Assembly (NCBI RefSeq): GCF_030269925.1
Contig: NC_085107.1
Coordinates: forward strand, 13,268,001-13,332,000
DNA length: 64,000 bases
Source: Bombyx mori
Taxonomy: Eukaryota; Arthropoda; Insecta; Lepidoptera; Bombycidae
Direction of reading: 5' to 3'
In this document: in pieces, positions 22,545 through 33,776 of the stretch
Layout of the letters: every line of letters starts with the position of its first letter
How positions within the stretch are numbered: the stretch's first letter is position 1
Program-made: the position numbers and the translations under genes
The notes under the pieces: generated by a model
The model's input: the letters and a program-made list of their open reading frames with translations, nothing else
Databases searched by the model: none
What the model was told of the DNA's origin: nothing

Positions 22545-23090
22545 CTTACTGTGAAGCCTGACTACTTACTGTGAAGCCTGACCGGCCTTTGACCACGACC
22601 TTTTTCACACGTTCTTGTCGTGCATGATTCACTTTTCATCACCAGTTATCAGCTTCTTCAAAAATGGTTCTTTAAAAAAGAATCACAAATGAGTACACGG
22701 TTCATTGGGTTTCTTTCAGTGAGCTCGTGAGGTACCCAAATATCGATTTTTTTGTGTACCCAGTTTTTTTCAAATGCGCCAAAACTGTTTTGTGGTCAAT
22801 TCCCAGTTCTTCAGCTACGTCGTAACTACTGATATGCCGACCTTGCTCCACTTTTTCAAAAATGGCATCCATTTTACCCGTAATACGGCGACCAAAGCGA
22901 CGTGCATCTTTGACATCAAATTTTCCAGTTTGAAAACGCTTAAATCAAATTTGTGCTACTCTCACATACACTATACTAGGTCCAAACATCGCAAATTTTT
23001 TCGCGGCTTGCGTTGCAATTTTACCTTTTTTGTAGTAAAATTTTAAAATGTATCGAATTTCTTTATTAGATACACTCATCTTGACAGTAC
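22545..23090 (-). pseudogene. Mariner transposase N-terminal fragment
   Basis: The minus strand starts MSVSNKEIRYILKFYYKKGK at 23080, then RFQTGKFDVKDARRFGRRIT and EQGRHISSYDVAEELGIDHK and HLKKTGYTKKS. This is the paired helix-turn-helix half of a mariner transposase, with a stop at about 22945 and others downstream. It ends near 22545 in a 20-bp tandem duplication (TTACTGTGAAGCCTGACTAC twice). The DDD half is gone. Confidence 0.8.
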
Positions 23091-23254
23091 GAAAAATAAA
23101 TAAAAATCACACATTTTCCTAATTTGAATTAGGAATTATCTTCTTTAAAATTTAAACTTTTAACGATACCAAACCAGCCAGATACAAATAGTATAGCCAA
23201 AGAGATTTTATTACAAGTTCATCCATACTATAATGCGAAAAGACTTTTTCCGCA

Positions 23255-23450
23255 ACCTATTATATAGATAATGCAACAGGTTTCATTGTGAGTGACTGCA
23301 TACAAGAAAAGAACATTACTCGTATGGAGTGACCAGCACGCAGCCCAGATATCAACTCGATCGAGCATGCATGGGACGTGCTAGGGAGATGCGTAAAACA
23401 ACGAAACCCTCCCCCATCACGCTTCGTGAGCTAAAAATTGCTGTCTTTAC
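23255..23450 (+). pseudogene. Tc1-type transposase C-terminal fragment
   Basis: Plus-strand translation reads CIQEKNITRMEWPARSPDIN then SIEHAWDVLGRCVKQRN, the region around the catalytic glutamate of Tc1 transposases (SPD-N-IEH-WD). No upstream part is recognisable. It is wedged between a mariner and a LINE fragment. Confidence 0.75.
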
Positions 23451-23499
23451 CAAAATATTTACCGAAATTTTCATTATGTCAAATAACTAAACCATTTTT

Positions 23500-23930
23500 T
23501 TTTCCACAGGAGAAAGTCGCCGGATCCCTATCCGCGCAGCAGGTGGGGTAGGTGAGAGTCAACCTATTGTTGAAATTCCTATTTAATTTCATTTCGGTGC
23601 GGAGAAACGTGCACATATCAATTAGATTCGGGATATCATCCGTATAGTCTTTGATTAGTTCTCGAAGATTTTGTTTGCTACCGGTATTATTTAAAAAGCT
23701 AATAAACTGGTCTATGGTAAGTGGAAAATGGAGTTGTGTTTCTAACTGATCCAGCTTTGTTTTAATATCCTTCCAAACTTGTTCTTTAGTTCTGTCATCA
23801 AGAGTTTTCTTCTTTTTTAAGTGACTTAGGGAACTTTGTTAGTTCTTCGTCCAGAGAGCAATTGCTGTCAGCTTCATCCGTGTAATCACTGACTACGATA
23901 GTACTGTCATTTACAGTAGGTTCAGCTTTA
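23500..23930 (-). pseudogene. LINE ORF1-like N-terminal fragment
   Basis: The minus strand encodes TKLDQLETQLHFPLTIDQFI, NLRELIKDYTDDIPNLIDM and a short basic end. A TIDQF...YTDDIP pattern reminds me of the N-terminal part of ORF1 proteins from insect jockey-type LINEs. An acidic leader (DSTIVVSDYTDEAD) lies upstream near 23890 in another frame. Assignment is from memory of the family only. Confidence 0.4.
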
Positions 23931-24217
23931 TTTATTTCGGGTTGTGATGGTTATGAAGAGCTAGATGGAAGAATCCGCTTTACACCTTTGTTTATGTCTA
24001 ATTTACTAGGTGGTAGTATGTTTGTTGGTAGTAGTTTTGGTTGATTTTAATTACATGATTAATTGTAGAACTGAGAGACTGCGTCAGTATCTTATTGGAT
24101 TCGACTATAGTGTAATTGGAAGTAAAGTAAGGCCAACCAGACTACATAAAAAATGTAAGCAAAGTTTCAGGAGTAAAAAACATTTTTATTTCAATAAATT
24201 ATTACAAAGTTCGAATT

Positions 24218-25160
24218 TTAATCGCTGTCATCTGTACTAGACAAAGATGATTCGTCGAAAGAGTCCGAGTCAGCTGTGTTTATGATAAAACTATCTATTG
24301 TATTATCAATCATGTTGTCAATATTGCTATAAAAATTGTCCTCGACTTTTATAACATGATCCACACAATTTCGCCATTTATCAGCAGATACACGTTGGAT
24401 ACCCTCTTGTAGCAGTTTTTTCATATCTTCAAATTTAAATGTAGTATTATTGCGAGCTACGTGTCCCTTTATGTCAGCCCATACGAGTTCAAGAGTAAAG
24501 TAAGGGCAAGAGCTAGTATTTACTAACATAATAAAGGCTCCTCTGCTGAACTGGGAGATTAACAACATAGAATGCGTTCAGCTGCTTCTCATCCTGGGCA
24601 TGTCGTAAAAGCCGACTAAGGGATAGTATCCTCCTAAACGTGATGGACTACTACATGGGCGATGAGCTGGTAACCTGTCACCATATGGTTCATCATTTCC
24701 ATCTTAGGACAATGATACCGAAGGTGGCTGCAAGTTTGCCTTTGGCAAATTGTGGCTCTGTCCACCCCGATTTGGGATAACGGACGTGAAGATATGTATA
24801 ATAAAGGCACAATTATATAACAAACCTGCATTCACCCATGTTTCATCCATATAGATTGTCCGTTCGGTATTTTTTAATCTTTCTTAAGTAATTCATTCGC
24901 CATAGTACAATACCGTCTCTGTCTATTAAAGCATTGTTTATTTGTCGTTTTATATACTTAAATTTTAAATGTTTAAGTATTTTCTGAAATGTCGATCTCT
25001 TAAAGTTAGGTAATTCTTCATCTTCATTGACAGCTTGGAGTACTTTATGTAGGTAGGTCGCTTTTCAGATAAAAGCTATGAACTTTCTTTCGTATTGCCT
25101 GTTTATCAAACTCGTCCACTTTTTCCGAGAATGTGAGCCTTTTTTTGGTTGGTCAAAATG
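24218..25160 (-). pseudogene. DD82E-like Tc1/mariner-group transposase, degenerate
   Basis: The minus strand from about 25140 reads KKRLTFSEKVDEFDKQAIRK, then KHLKFKYIKRQINNALIDRD (about 24950), then a region matching the first catalytic motif but with several frame changes (near 24830). The C-terminal part is ELVWADIKGHVARNNTTFKF, WRNCVDHVIK and an S/D-rich acidic tail to 24218. The same order and motifs occur in the intact copy at 33777-35334. The middle, with the second D, is deleted or scrambled near 24570-24640. Confidence 0.75.
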
Positions 25161-26939
25161 ATGGTAGTGGTTCAAGTACAAATTAATTAATAAATTAACT
25201 TATAGTAACCGGCAAACTTCTTGAGCAAATGACCTTGACTGCGCAGAACCGAATTTTAGATCACTTTGGTGGTGAGGGTGAGGCGCGACGGCAGGGAAAA
25301 TCGTATCGAGCGCGTTATTGGTAGATCAGTCGAACCTTGCGTCCCGCACCGCGCCCTCGCTCCGCTTGCTCCCAAAAGTACGCTTGCGTACAGTGAAAAG
25401 TCTATCGTTATTAATTGTTAAGTTATTTGTTATAATTGCTTGTTGACTTTGTTGCCATTGCTATTTGTTGAGTGTTTGTTGATTTTTTATAAAAAATACA
25501 CTATGCCGCGACAAACTGGTGTAGTATTCAAAAGAAAGGGTAGAAAAATTGTGTACGACGTATATTGCTTCATTATAAAACAGGGGAAGAATGATATGGA
25601 AAAAGTAAAACAGACTTCGGAAGCAACAAAAACATCCGTGAGTACTGTTAGGTGCATTATTAACGAAGCTAAAGGCTCTGGCTTGCTCGCCGTGTTTCGG
25701 ACTCCGGGTAAGAAAAGATCAGGGAAGAAGAAAGTTACCGGAATGGATAGTTTCGTTCAATCTGTAATAAAAAGATGTAATCATAATAACTACATAACAA
25801 GCAGCGAAACTCCGTACCGTAGAAAGGCTTCGAAAAATTTAAAGAAGATATAATTTTTAATGGCTTGGTATGAAGTTTACGACGAATTATGAAAGAGCTA
25901 GGCTTCAGATGGAAAAAAAAAACAAAAAATAATCGGAAGCTGGTAATTGAAAAAAGTTACATTCGATTACTACGAATCGAATATCTTCAAAACATAATTA
26001 ATTATAGACAAAAAAGTAGACCGAACCGACCGAGTTGTAAACTACACCGATGATCCCTATGTCGACTCATCACGATGATAGCAACTCGGGTGATAAAAAC
26101 AGTGATGATGATGGTCAAGATTATGATAACGAAAAAAAAATTACAAATTCCAGCTTCGCTTCAACTGTAGCCCTAGCACGAATAACTTGCGAAAATGTAT
26201 TCGTAACGTTATCGAATTATATTTGTATGAGATTTGTACAGCGCCCCTATCGTACGTAAAAGGAACTAATTTTGGTAGCACGAACAAATTTCGTATCGCA
26301 ATCGTATCGTCACGTAAACGATACTTGAACCTTATAAACAATCAAACGCTATAATTGCGAGCACGAACACTGTTTTGACGTACGGTAATGTAAATTTCGA
26401 AGGCTGGGTATCGAGTATTGTCGAAACTTTATTCACTTAAAATTTGTTGGTGAGAAAGGTTTCGTAACGTGTTTAAATATAATTTTATCCATGTTTTTAT
26501 TTTTTAAGTATTTTTTTATAAATAATAGTGTTTTCTTATCACTTTAGTTAGTTCTTATATACAATTAATTTTAATAAATTGCTCAAAATGCAAAGACCAC
26601 CGTTGTACGAGCGTAGTCCTTTATATTATTTTGTTGCTGCAATATTACTTGAAAATGAAGAATATTGATCAAGAGAAGTTAGGTAAGTACCTACTTCAGT
26701 CAATCGTGTTATATTCTAATATTTTTTAAACATAAATTAATTGAGAATCAATTGGTTTTATTACTTATAGAGAAATTACACGCAGTTGCTCTGAGAAAAA
26801 AAAAATCCTGTGGACATAAATGACGCGGAATTCAAAAATAGATACCGGTTGAATAAAGAATCATTAAAGTTTCTTTGTAATCAACTTAAGCAAAAAACAT
26901 CTTTAAAAGCAAGTTCCAAGGTAAGTTTGTTTTTATTAT

Positions 26940-27060
26940 CTCAGTAGGTAGACGAGCATACGGCCCACATGATGGTAAGTGGTAACTCACTCGCTCGCTC
27001 GCTCATGTATGTTAGCAATGCTAAGGGCAGTGCCAAGTCTCTATTGTGAGAAAAGCTTAA
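26940..27060. repeat. Short LINE/SINE-type fragment in a Harbinger C intron
   Basis: Contains GTAGACGAGCATACGGCCCA and GATGGTAAGTGG, then (CTCG)n. It resembles a dispersed lepidopteran 3'-end repeat, related to the one at 27370. Confidence 0.4.
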
Positions 27061-27369
27061 ATGTAACATAAAATTCAAACATTTCAGGTTCTTTGCGCGC
27101 TATCTTTTCATGCCACTGGATCTTACCAACGCTTAGTGGGAATGGCTAAATATTTGGGCCAAACGACTGTAAGCAAATGTGTGAAGGAAGTAACAGATGC
27201 TCTTGTAACTCCTGCAATTTTAAATACTTTCATAAAATTTCCTTATGCCAGAGCTGATAGAGATGTAATAAGAAACAAGTAAGTGTGAACTATGTAATTT
27301 TATTAATTTTATTACAAACATTCATTTTTATATTATCACGATTTGGCGTAAACTTATGACTACAAAGTA

Positions 27370-27630
27370 GTATTCTTATTTTTATTTTTTTTATTGCTTA
27401 GATGGGTGGACGAGCTCACAGCCCACCTGCTGTTAAGTGGTTACTGGAGCCCATAGACATCTACAACGTAAATGCGCCACCCACCTTGAGATATAAGTTC
27501 TAAGGTCTCAAGTATAGTTACAACGGCTGCCCCACCCTTCAAATCGAAACGCATTACTGCTTCACGGCAAATATAGGCGGGGCGGTGGTACCTACCCGCG
27601 CGGACTCACAAGAGGTCCTACCACCAGTAC
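27370..27630 (-). mobile_element. BMC1-type LINE 3' end inside a Harbinger C intron
   Basis: Read on minus it runs from GGTACCACCGCCC through ACCTTAGAACTTATATCTCA and GCATTTACGTTGTAGATGTC to CCACCCATCTAAGCAATAAA and an A-run. From memory this is the 3' terminal part of the silkworm BMC1 LINE, found as 5'-truncated copies in introns. A second, shorter copy on + is at 40745-40880. It makes the third layer of nesting here: LINE tail in Harbinger C in a DD82E-like element. Confidence 0.65.
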
Positions 27631-28648
27631 CAATTGTTTGTTTTTACCTTACAGATTTTTTGCAAAGTATGGTTTCCCAGGAGTTATAGGATGCATTGAT
27701 GGATGTCATTTCCATATTTTCACACCCAAAAAAGAAGTCGAACATTTGTATTATAGTAGAAAGCATTTCCATTCATTAAATGTGCAAATGGTAAGCGCAG
27801 CTCCGCCGGCGTGTCCAAATGAAGTAAAATAGAAAATTAAACTGATGTAATGATTTTTCTTGATTTTTCTTCAATTTTAGATTTGTGATAGTGATTGTCG
27901 TATTTTAAACGTAAATGCGAAATACGGAGGAGCCACCCACGACGCTTTTATTTGAGAAAATAGCGTGGTCAACAATTATATGCAGAGCTTACATCGAAAT
28001 AACGAGCAAGTGTGGTTGTTAGGTAATATTTTATTAATAACCTTTACAAATATTCAGACTAAGTTTAATTTATTTTAACTAGGTTTTTTTATTATTTCCA
28101 GGTGATTCTGGTTATCCACAGCGACCCTGGTTAATGACACCAATTTTAGATGCTGTTGAGGGAACTCCAGCTTATAAATATACAGCAGTTCATGGAAAGA
28201 CCAGGGTAGCTATTGAAAATACTTTTGGGCGACTAAAAAACCGATGGCGTTGTTTGTGTAAGGATCGCACATTACACTATGCTCCAGTAAAATGTGCAAA
28301 AATCATAACAGCATGCTGTGTATTGCACAACTTAGCCATTGAGTTCAACGTACCTGAACCAGAACCAGCAGAGATTGAAAACCCCAATTTGGCTATGACA
28401 ATATCTGAACATATTTTTCAAGAGAATATTACAGGAGATGGGTTAATTAGGGGTAGAGCTATAAGAAGTATTTTAGCGGATAAAATTAATAGACTTCATA
28501 CATAATTTTACTTTTGTTTATTAATTTTGTAAAAATATAGTAATTGGTAATTATAATTAAGTAATTGGTAAAATAAAATAAAATAAAATAATTAATTAAT
28601 TGGTAAAATAAAAGTAGTTGGTAAAAAAATATAGTAATTAAGCTTAAC

Positions 28649-29891
28649 TTAAGACTTTCTCTCCATAAACCTCACAAAAGCTTCCATTGCCTCTTTCATA
28701 AATTCCAGCCATTGACCCTGCATCCGTAGCTCTTCATCTCTCTGTCTTACTCTTTCACGTACCTCAAATTCTCTAACTCTCAACCGATCTCTTTCTAATT
28801 CCTCATATACCCTATCACGCTCTGAAGCATACTCCCTTGCCTTTCTGTTCTTTCTTCTTTTCTTTCTTCTTTCTTCTTTCTTTCTTTCTTGCTTTTCTAT
28901 ATCTAAAAACATTTTTGTTAAATTGTTTTTTCTTTTTTTCTGTGGCGGAGGGTTCCACTCCTCTTCCTCGTTAATAACTGGAGGGGGAGCCTCAGTTGGT
29001 GTTGGTGGAGCCACTGTTGGTTGACTGCTTGTGCTAGGAGTGTTCCAATCTATAAATTATTCCAATATGTAATAAGCCAGTTTATACAATTAGTCTCATT
29101 TAGGTTCATAGATATCACAGCTGTGATATCCTTCTTATTTTATGTATAAAGATACAGTATTAAGAAACAATGAACTTCAATAAATCTAAAATTAAAAGGG
29201 CTACGAACCTATTTCCGGTTCCTTTAAAATAATTTGAGTATTTGGCCTCTCAGTTGAAATTTCTTCCTGAAATAAAAAAAAAATTACTTACTACATGCAA
29301 TATTTATTGCACAATTGAAATGTAAAGTATAGCTAACTTGTGGAAACCCAGCTTCTTTTATCTCCATGCCAGTAGCTGCCTGCACTCCAATTATCTGCAT
29401 GACCCTTTGTTCCTGGTCAGTCAATAATAAATGGAGCGCTGGTCCGCCACCAGTGCCACTAGCAGCTCTATTAATTTTAGCACACTTTTTCTTGCAATTA
29501 TTCTTATAATCGCTCCACACCTTCATTAACAAACAAACATTAAATTAAAATTTCTAAACAAGAAAGATTAATAACAAAGTTAGTAGATTCAGTCAAGTGC
29601 TTCAGCAGAAAAAAATAGCGTCCCTTGAGTTAACACTTGACATACCTTACGCCATTTGTCCTCACTCTTAGGATCTCCTTCCACTTCATCTGTATAAAAT
29701 TGCGACCTCGTGGACCGCCTGATGGTTTTGATAAATCTCCATTTCTGGAATATAAATTGTATGGCACATTACATAAATATTGACTGAAACACTTGAGTTA
29801 ATAAAACTTTTCTAATAAATTAGAACTTTATAAGTACTTACGCTTCCATAAATTCCACCATTGTTAAATACTGTGAGTGGCTAGTTCTCAT
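28649..29891 (-). CDS. Harbinger C Myb/SANT-like partner gene, five predicted exons
   Basis: Exons on minus: 29891-29842 (MRTSHSQYLTMVEFMEA), 29746-29646, 29520-29338, 29266-29209 and 29049-28649. The third has the VWSDYKNNCKKKCAKINRAA helix and GTGGGPALHLLLTDQEQRVM. The fifth is a proline-rich start then a charged coiled coil (KKEERRKKRRKNRKAREYAS, ERDRLRVREFEVRERVRQRD). Borders follow GT-AG. This is the Myb_DNA-bind_5-type partner that in related elements binds the element's ends with the transposase. I saw no stop within the exons, but did not verify every phase. Confidence 0.7.
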
Positions 29892-30479
29892 ATTTAAATA
29901 GGTAAATCTTGAAAAATAAGTACTAAATTAATAAAAACAATGAAACACTTTCGCTCTTCACAAGAACTAAAGCAAACATAAACAAACTTAGCCTTGGCCG
30001 ATATCAAGTGGATTCGTTCGGAATCCGAATTTTTTTGTTTTGATATCCATGACACTATTTTATTCCTTCGATTTTAATGTCATATCATGTTCTTAAATAT
30101 CTTTCGTCATATGTACTTCACTTTGTATGCACTAGTTAATTATTTTTTAATTAAATAAACCGTAAATTCAAAAGTTTAAAATAAAATGACAACTTGGTTA
30201 AGTTTCCGAACGAATCATTAATTCCATATGATAATCATTTCATTCCACAAGGACCGTCCCTACTTACGTTAGGATGACGTCACTAACGTATTCGAATCGA
30301 GCTTACGATAGTTGGCAAAATGTTGTTCGTGCTGCGGAGTAACGTTAACGTATCGAGGGCTCGATACGTTAACGTTACGAATTCGTAAAATTTTCGTGCT
30401 TGGGCTACTGAACCAAGACCTGGCAACAGCTCTAGTTTTGACTTAATAGAAGGAATATCTATTTTACCCCAAGATTAAA

Positions 30480-31555
30480 TTATTACAATTATTAACCTAT
30501 ATTTTTTGTTGATGTTCTCATAAATATATAAATAAATACATATGTTGATTTTAATAATTTAATTGCATTATGACGCAGAGTAAATAATGTTTTTGCACGT
30601 GAGTGTATCATGCGCAAACTTACCCCCACTACGTCAACAAATGCTCAAGAAGTTTGCCGGCTATTATACCTTTTGACGCTTTTTGCGTGGTGAATTCATT
30701 TCAGAGCCGCCAGGCTGTGATTCCACAATTAAAATCAACAACTAAGTACTCACAGTAATCAACAGCAAAAATCAAAAATATGTATCACTTTGAACGCAAT
30801 CCAAACAGGAATGAACTTGAAAAAAAAGTAATTATATATATATATATATATATACTTTTCTTTTATCTATAATACTTACATAAACTAACTGATAAACACA
30901 TTAACCTTCTTTACATCACGCAATTGAGTGATAGTATAGGCTAAAAAATCTATTATAAGATATGAGTGACAACCCTAACAAGCCATCCCTATTTTGTCTT
31001 TTGGCGTTCCAAGTTTGTGTTTTATCGTCCCTAATTTTTCCAATCTCGTTCCAAATTACCCCACATACGTCCCAATTTTCTCCAAAAAGAAAGGAAAAAA
31101 TATACATTTATTATTTTGTCAAAATATTGTATTTAAAATAAGAATATTGCAACTTACCGTTTGTTGTGGTATTTCCAGGTGTATTAAAAACTTATATAAA
31201 ATGTGATCTTATCGAAAAAACAACGATAATATTGTTTTTTTTAAAAGTTCTGTAAGCTGTTTTAAAACGCACTTTTCAACCACTATTTTCAATTTAATTT
31301 GATGAATTTTTGGGGACCAACTTAACTCATATTTAGTACTTCCATAGTTAACTTGGTTTTTCTTCTATACATTGATAAATATTACCTTAAAGAAAATTAG
31401 GTAGATTCCGTGCTACAGGTACTCTGAGAATCTTCCGCAGGTTTGTCCCAATTTACCCCATGTCATGGTACTCAGTGCTTTCCTGTACCACGAAACACAC
31501 AACGACAGCTGTTGTCGACCAACTGACGCCATAACAGCGCGTACGAGTGATAAGG
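30480..31555. other. No gene recognised
   Basis: AT-rich spacer. An (AT)n microsatellite lies at about 30834-30853. No coding motif seen. Confidence 0.3.
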
Positions 31556-31559
31556 ACAG

Positions 31560-32240
31560 AGATAATAATCTCTCGCTATCGCAATGTAACTCAGTAACGG
31601 TCCGCTTGTTTACGTTTATTATCTCGTCTGGTTGGCCTAAGTTTAGTTATATTTTCTTGCGTGGAGTTGTTAGGGCATTTGGTACCATGAACCTGTTGAC
31701 TACTTTGCGGACAGTATTTTGCCAAAAGTGCTATTCCATTACATACAAAGCATTTCATAGTTTTGTTTGTAATATATTTCCAATAATTGGTTTCATCATA
31801 ATTGATTTGCATCGATTCTGGTAATTTTTTTCATGCTCAGGAGAAACGTATACTTGTCTCCTAAAGCTCATTATGTGTGAAAAACCGGGGTCCGGGATGC
31901 CTACTATCATGAACGTTATGGGAGTCGTCCATACTTTAATACCCATTTCATTAAATTTTCCTTTAAGATATCGTGCGGGATTATGGGGCAAACGTTGGAT
32001 AAAACGATACGTTTGTTTCTTGTTATAAGCGGCCAAATTTCCAATACGTAGTCTTTCACTTTAAGGTTTTTAATGACGTCAACCAATTCGTCAACTGTTT
32101 GCTTTGGGTCCAAGTACATGCAGATTCTGGAGTTGGAAATGCGAGAAATGAAGTGCATTGACGTTGATTTGGTCACTGCGGAAAGGGCTAACAAGTAATC
32201 TCGAATGATGATTCCGTCGATTGAGTTTAGCTTAACAATA
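31560..32240 (-). pseudogene. LINE ORF1 (gag-like, zinc knuckle), jockey type, degenerate
   Basis: The minus strand reads LLALSAVTKSTSMHFISRIS, RICMYLDPKQTVDELVDVIK, NKRIVLSNVCPIIPHDILKE, then in another frame TFMIVGIPDPGFSHIMSFRR and YVSPEHEKN, and a zinc knuckle TMKCFVCNGIALLAKYCPQ in a third. That order matches the nucleic-acid-binding ORF1 proteins of jockey/X-type LINEs, which coat the element RNA. At least two frameshifts. ORF2 is not adjacent. Confidence 0.75.
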
Positions 32241-32437
32241 GCTTGATCTTATTTCGGGTAGCTAACTTACGGGCTCCACAAGCTTTAAGCCAGCCGTTCT
32301 CACTATTTTTATCTTTTGTTTGTTATATAACTTATAATTTTTTTTGTTCCTAATGCATCTTAAATTTTATATTATTATAAATTAATATTAATATAATATT
32401 ATTAATAATTTAGATAATTAGATATTAATAATTTTAA

Positions 32438-32920
32438 AGCATGCTGGAAACAGGAACATGAGGACGCTTTTAGCGCGATTAAAAAATATTTCGCGTCAGA
32501 TCAAGTATTGGCTCGTTTGAATCATAACGCGATCATCATTTTAACTATCATAGCGTCACCATCAGGTCTTCGCCCATTTTGTCGCAGATAGAACCTAATG
32601 GAGCTGAGCGGTCTCGTTTGCGTCGCGAACCCTTAATGCTGCTGAGAAATGTTATTCTCGGGTCCAAAAGGAAGCAACCGCCATTATTTTCGGAGTTAGG
32701 CGTTACCACCAGTACCTATGTGGCAGGACGGTTTCGTTTATCTTACGCACAGACCATAAGCCACTTTTATCGATTTTTGGCCCTTATGGAGGCATACCAG
32801 AAGTTTCTGCGAATAGACTTCAGAGATATGCGATGTTTTTAAATAGCTACAAATAAAATTGAGTATGTTCGTAGCGCAGACAACATGCTTCAGATGACTC
32901 TGAAATTCGACATTGATTGA
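32438..32920 (+). pseudogene. Ty3/gypsy pol fragment (end of RT and RNase H)
   Basis: Plus-strand pieces AFSAIKKYFASDQVLARLNH (about 32470), IASPSGLRPF (about 32550), THRP-ATFIDFWPLWR (about 32745) and NKIEYVRSADNMLQ (about 32855) line up with the tether and RNase H of gypsy reverse transcriptase. Frame changes are frequent. No LTR or integrase seen. Confidence 0.6.
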
Positions 32921-33080
32921 TGACCATTATTTCTTCTTCATCAACATGTTCGGAACTTGAGGCTCCACTAAAATCAGATGCTGCATTTTCCGGTGGAACT
33001 AAAGCAGGTATTCGTCTTGACCTCGTGTTCTGTAAATAGAAAACTATTAATAATGTATGAAGTAGAAGTTTTAAAATCAA
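32847..33080 (-). CDS. Unrecognised short exon-like frame
   Basis: After an acceptor-like TTTACAG at about 33029 the minus strand is open: TRSRRIPALVPPENAASDFS, then SSEHVDEEEIMVINQCRISE. It is acidic, with no known motif. It overlaps the end of the gypsy fragment on the other strand. It could be the N-terminal part of a transposase gene, but nothing proves it. Confidence 0.25.
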   Translation of the reverse strand: MILKLLLHTLLIVFYLQNTRSRRIPALVPPENAASDFSGASSSEHVDEEEIMVINQCRISESSEACCLRYEHTQFYL

Positions 33081-33776
33081 AGTAATACTAAATAACCTTT
33101 CGTATGGCAGCGTCCCGGTCCGGTCAGCTATATTATCTGGCGGCCGCCATAATGGAAAAAAAGCCTTGTCTGGCAGAGGTCTATCTTCCCCCTTAATTCT
33201 AGAAGATACTTTTTAGAAAAACTGTAATTAAACTGCTTTATTGTTCAAAACCAGTGCATTATGCTATAGGTTTAGAATCACAAAGGACCAAGCTATTATA
33301 TTTTATACTAATAATAACTGCAAAGGTGTGAAAATAGTAAATTAATTTAAGTCAAATATGCAGATTTAGATTTTGTTCCAATTTTAGGTATAAATACTGA
33401 CAGAAATGTTTAATAAAACAACTAAAGTCGGAATTTTAATTCGATTCCAGATTTGAAAATTTCAGTGTTGCAATGTTATGACAAGTACTAAATAGTGACG
33501 TTGTGAAATTATTCGATATGGAAATGGAATATTTCCGGATCGATTTTTCTCGTTTATAATTTTATTCTCGTAAACTAAACATATCAGGAAATTAAATATT
33601 TCTGAACCGATTATTTAGTTTTGACGATTAATTAACGATCTGAGAGTTTTCTTTAATAATTGTGTGTGAAATAAATAAAAAAATGTGATCATGAAAGAAC
33701 ATGAGAAATAAAACAGATGTATTATGGTAATATTTTATTTTATAAATTGTCGCCGTCATCGCTATCGCTATCGCTA

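Larger units (their letters stand above)
26588..28505 (+). pseudogene. Harbinger C transposase, six exons with nonsense changes
   Basis: Exons with GT-AG borders: 26588-26682, 26771-26920, 27088-27278, 27655-27790, 27881-28022, 28102-28505. Motifs: RYRLNKESLKFLCNQL (exon 2), CALSFHATGSYQRLVGMAKY (exon 3), GVIGCIDGCHFHI (exon 4, first D), NAKYGGATHDAFI (exon 5), LGDSGYP (second D, exon 5/6) and RVAIENTFGRLKNRW (E) with CCVLHNLAIEF (exon 6). TGA codons in exon 1 (after LLENEEY) and exon 5 (after DAFI) and a frameshift in an A-run of exon 2 disable it. Exon 6 alone is open for 134 codons. Confidence 0.85.
26168..30407 (+). mobile_element. Harbinger element C (4240 bp), TSD CTG
   Basis: Imperfect TIRs TAGCCC(T/A)AGCACGAA extend inward to ...ATTCGTAACGTTA at both ends (26168 and 30407, inverted), flanked by CTG at 26165-26167 and 30408-30410. 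PIF/Harbinger target duplications are TWA or CWG, so CTG fits. It carries a six-exon transposase on + and a five-exon Myb/SANT-like gene on -, convergent and not interleaved. LINE fragments lie in two of the transposase introns. Confidence 0.9.
25503..30476 (+). pseudogene. DD82E-like transposase remnant, split by an insertion
   Basis: ATG at 25503 begins a helix-turn-helix region (KQTSEATKTSVSTVRCIINE, then GKKRSGKKKVTGMDSF). A frameshifted part reads MKELGFRWKK, SYIRLLRIEYLQNI and YTDDPYVDSS (first D, about 26045). The frame then jumps to an acidic tail (DDSNSGDKNSDDDG), so about 250-300 residues including the second D and the E are deleted. The tail runs into the Harbinger C insertion at 26167. 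After skipping that and one CTG it continues in frame as EPRPGNSSSFDLIEGISILP and stops at 30474. Confidence 0.8.
25201..30668 (+). mobile_element. DD82E-like element with TIRs, interrupted by Harbinger C
   Basis: CCGGCAAACTTCTTGAGCA at 25209-25227 recurs inverted at 30642-30660, with TATA/TA bases outside, fitting TA target duplication of the Tc1/mariner group. Between the repeats lie a transposase remnant (25503-26167) and, after a 4.2-kb insertion, its last codons (30411-30476). Removing the insertion gives an element of about 1.2 kb. It has also lost most of its catalytic domain. Confidence 0.8.

Noticed and set aside
25209..30660. Taking CCGGCAAACTTCTTGAGCA as the TIR of the Harbinger element
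   Set aside because: Harbinger C has its own TIR and CTG duplication further in; the outer pair fits the DD82E-like remnant.
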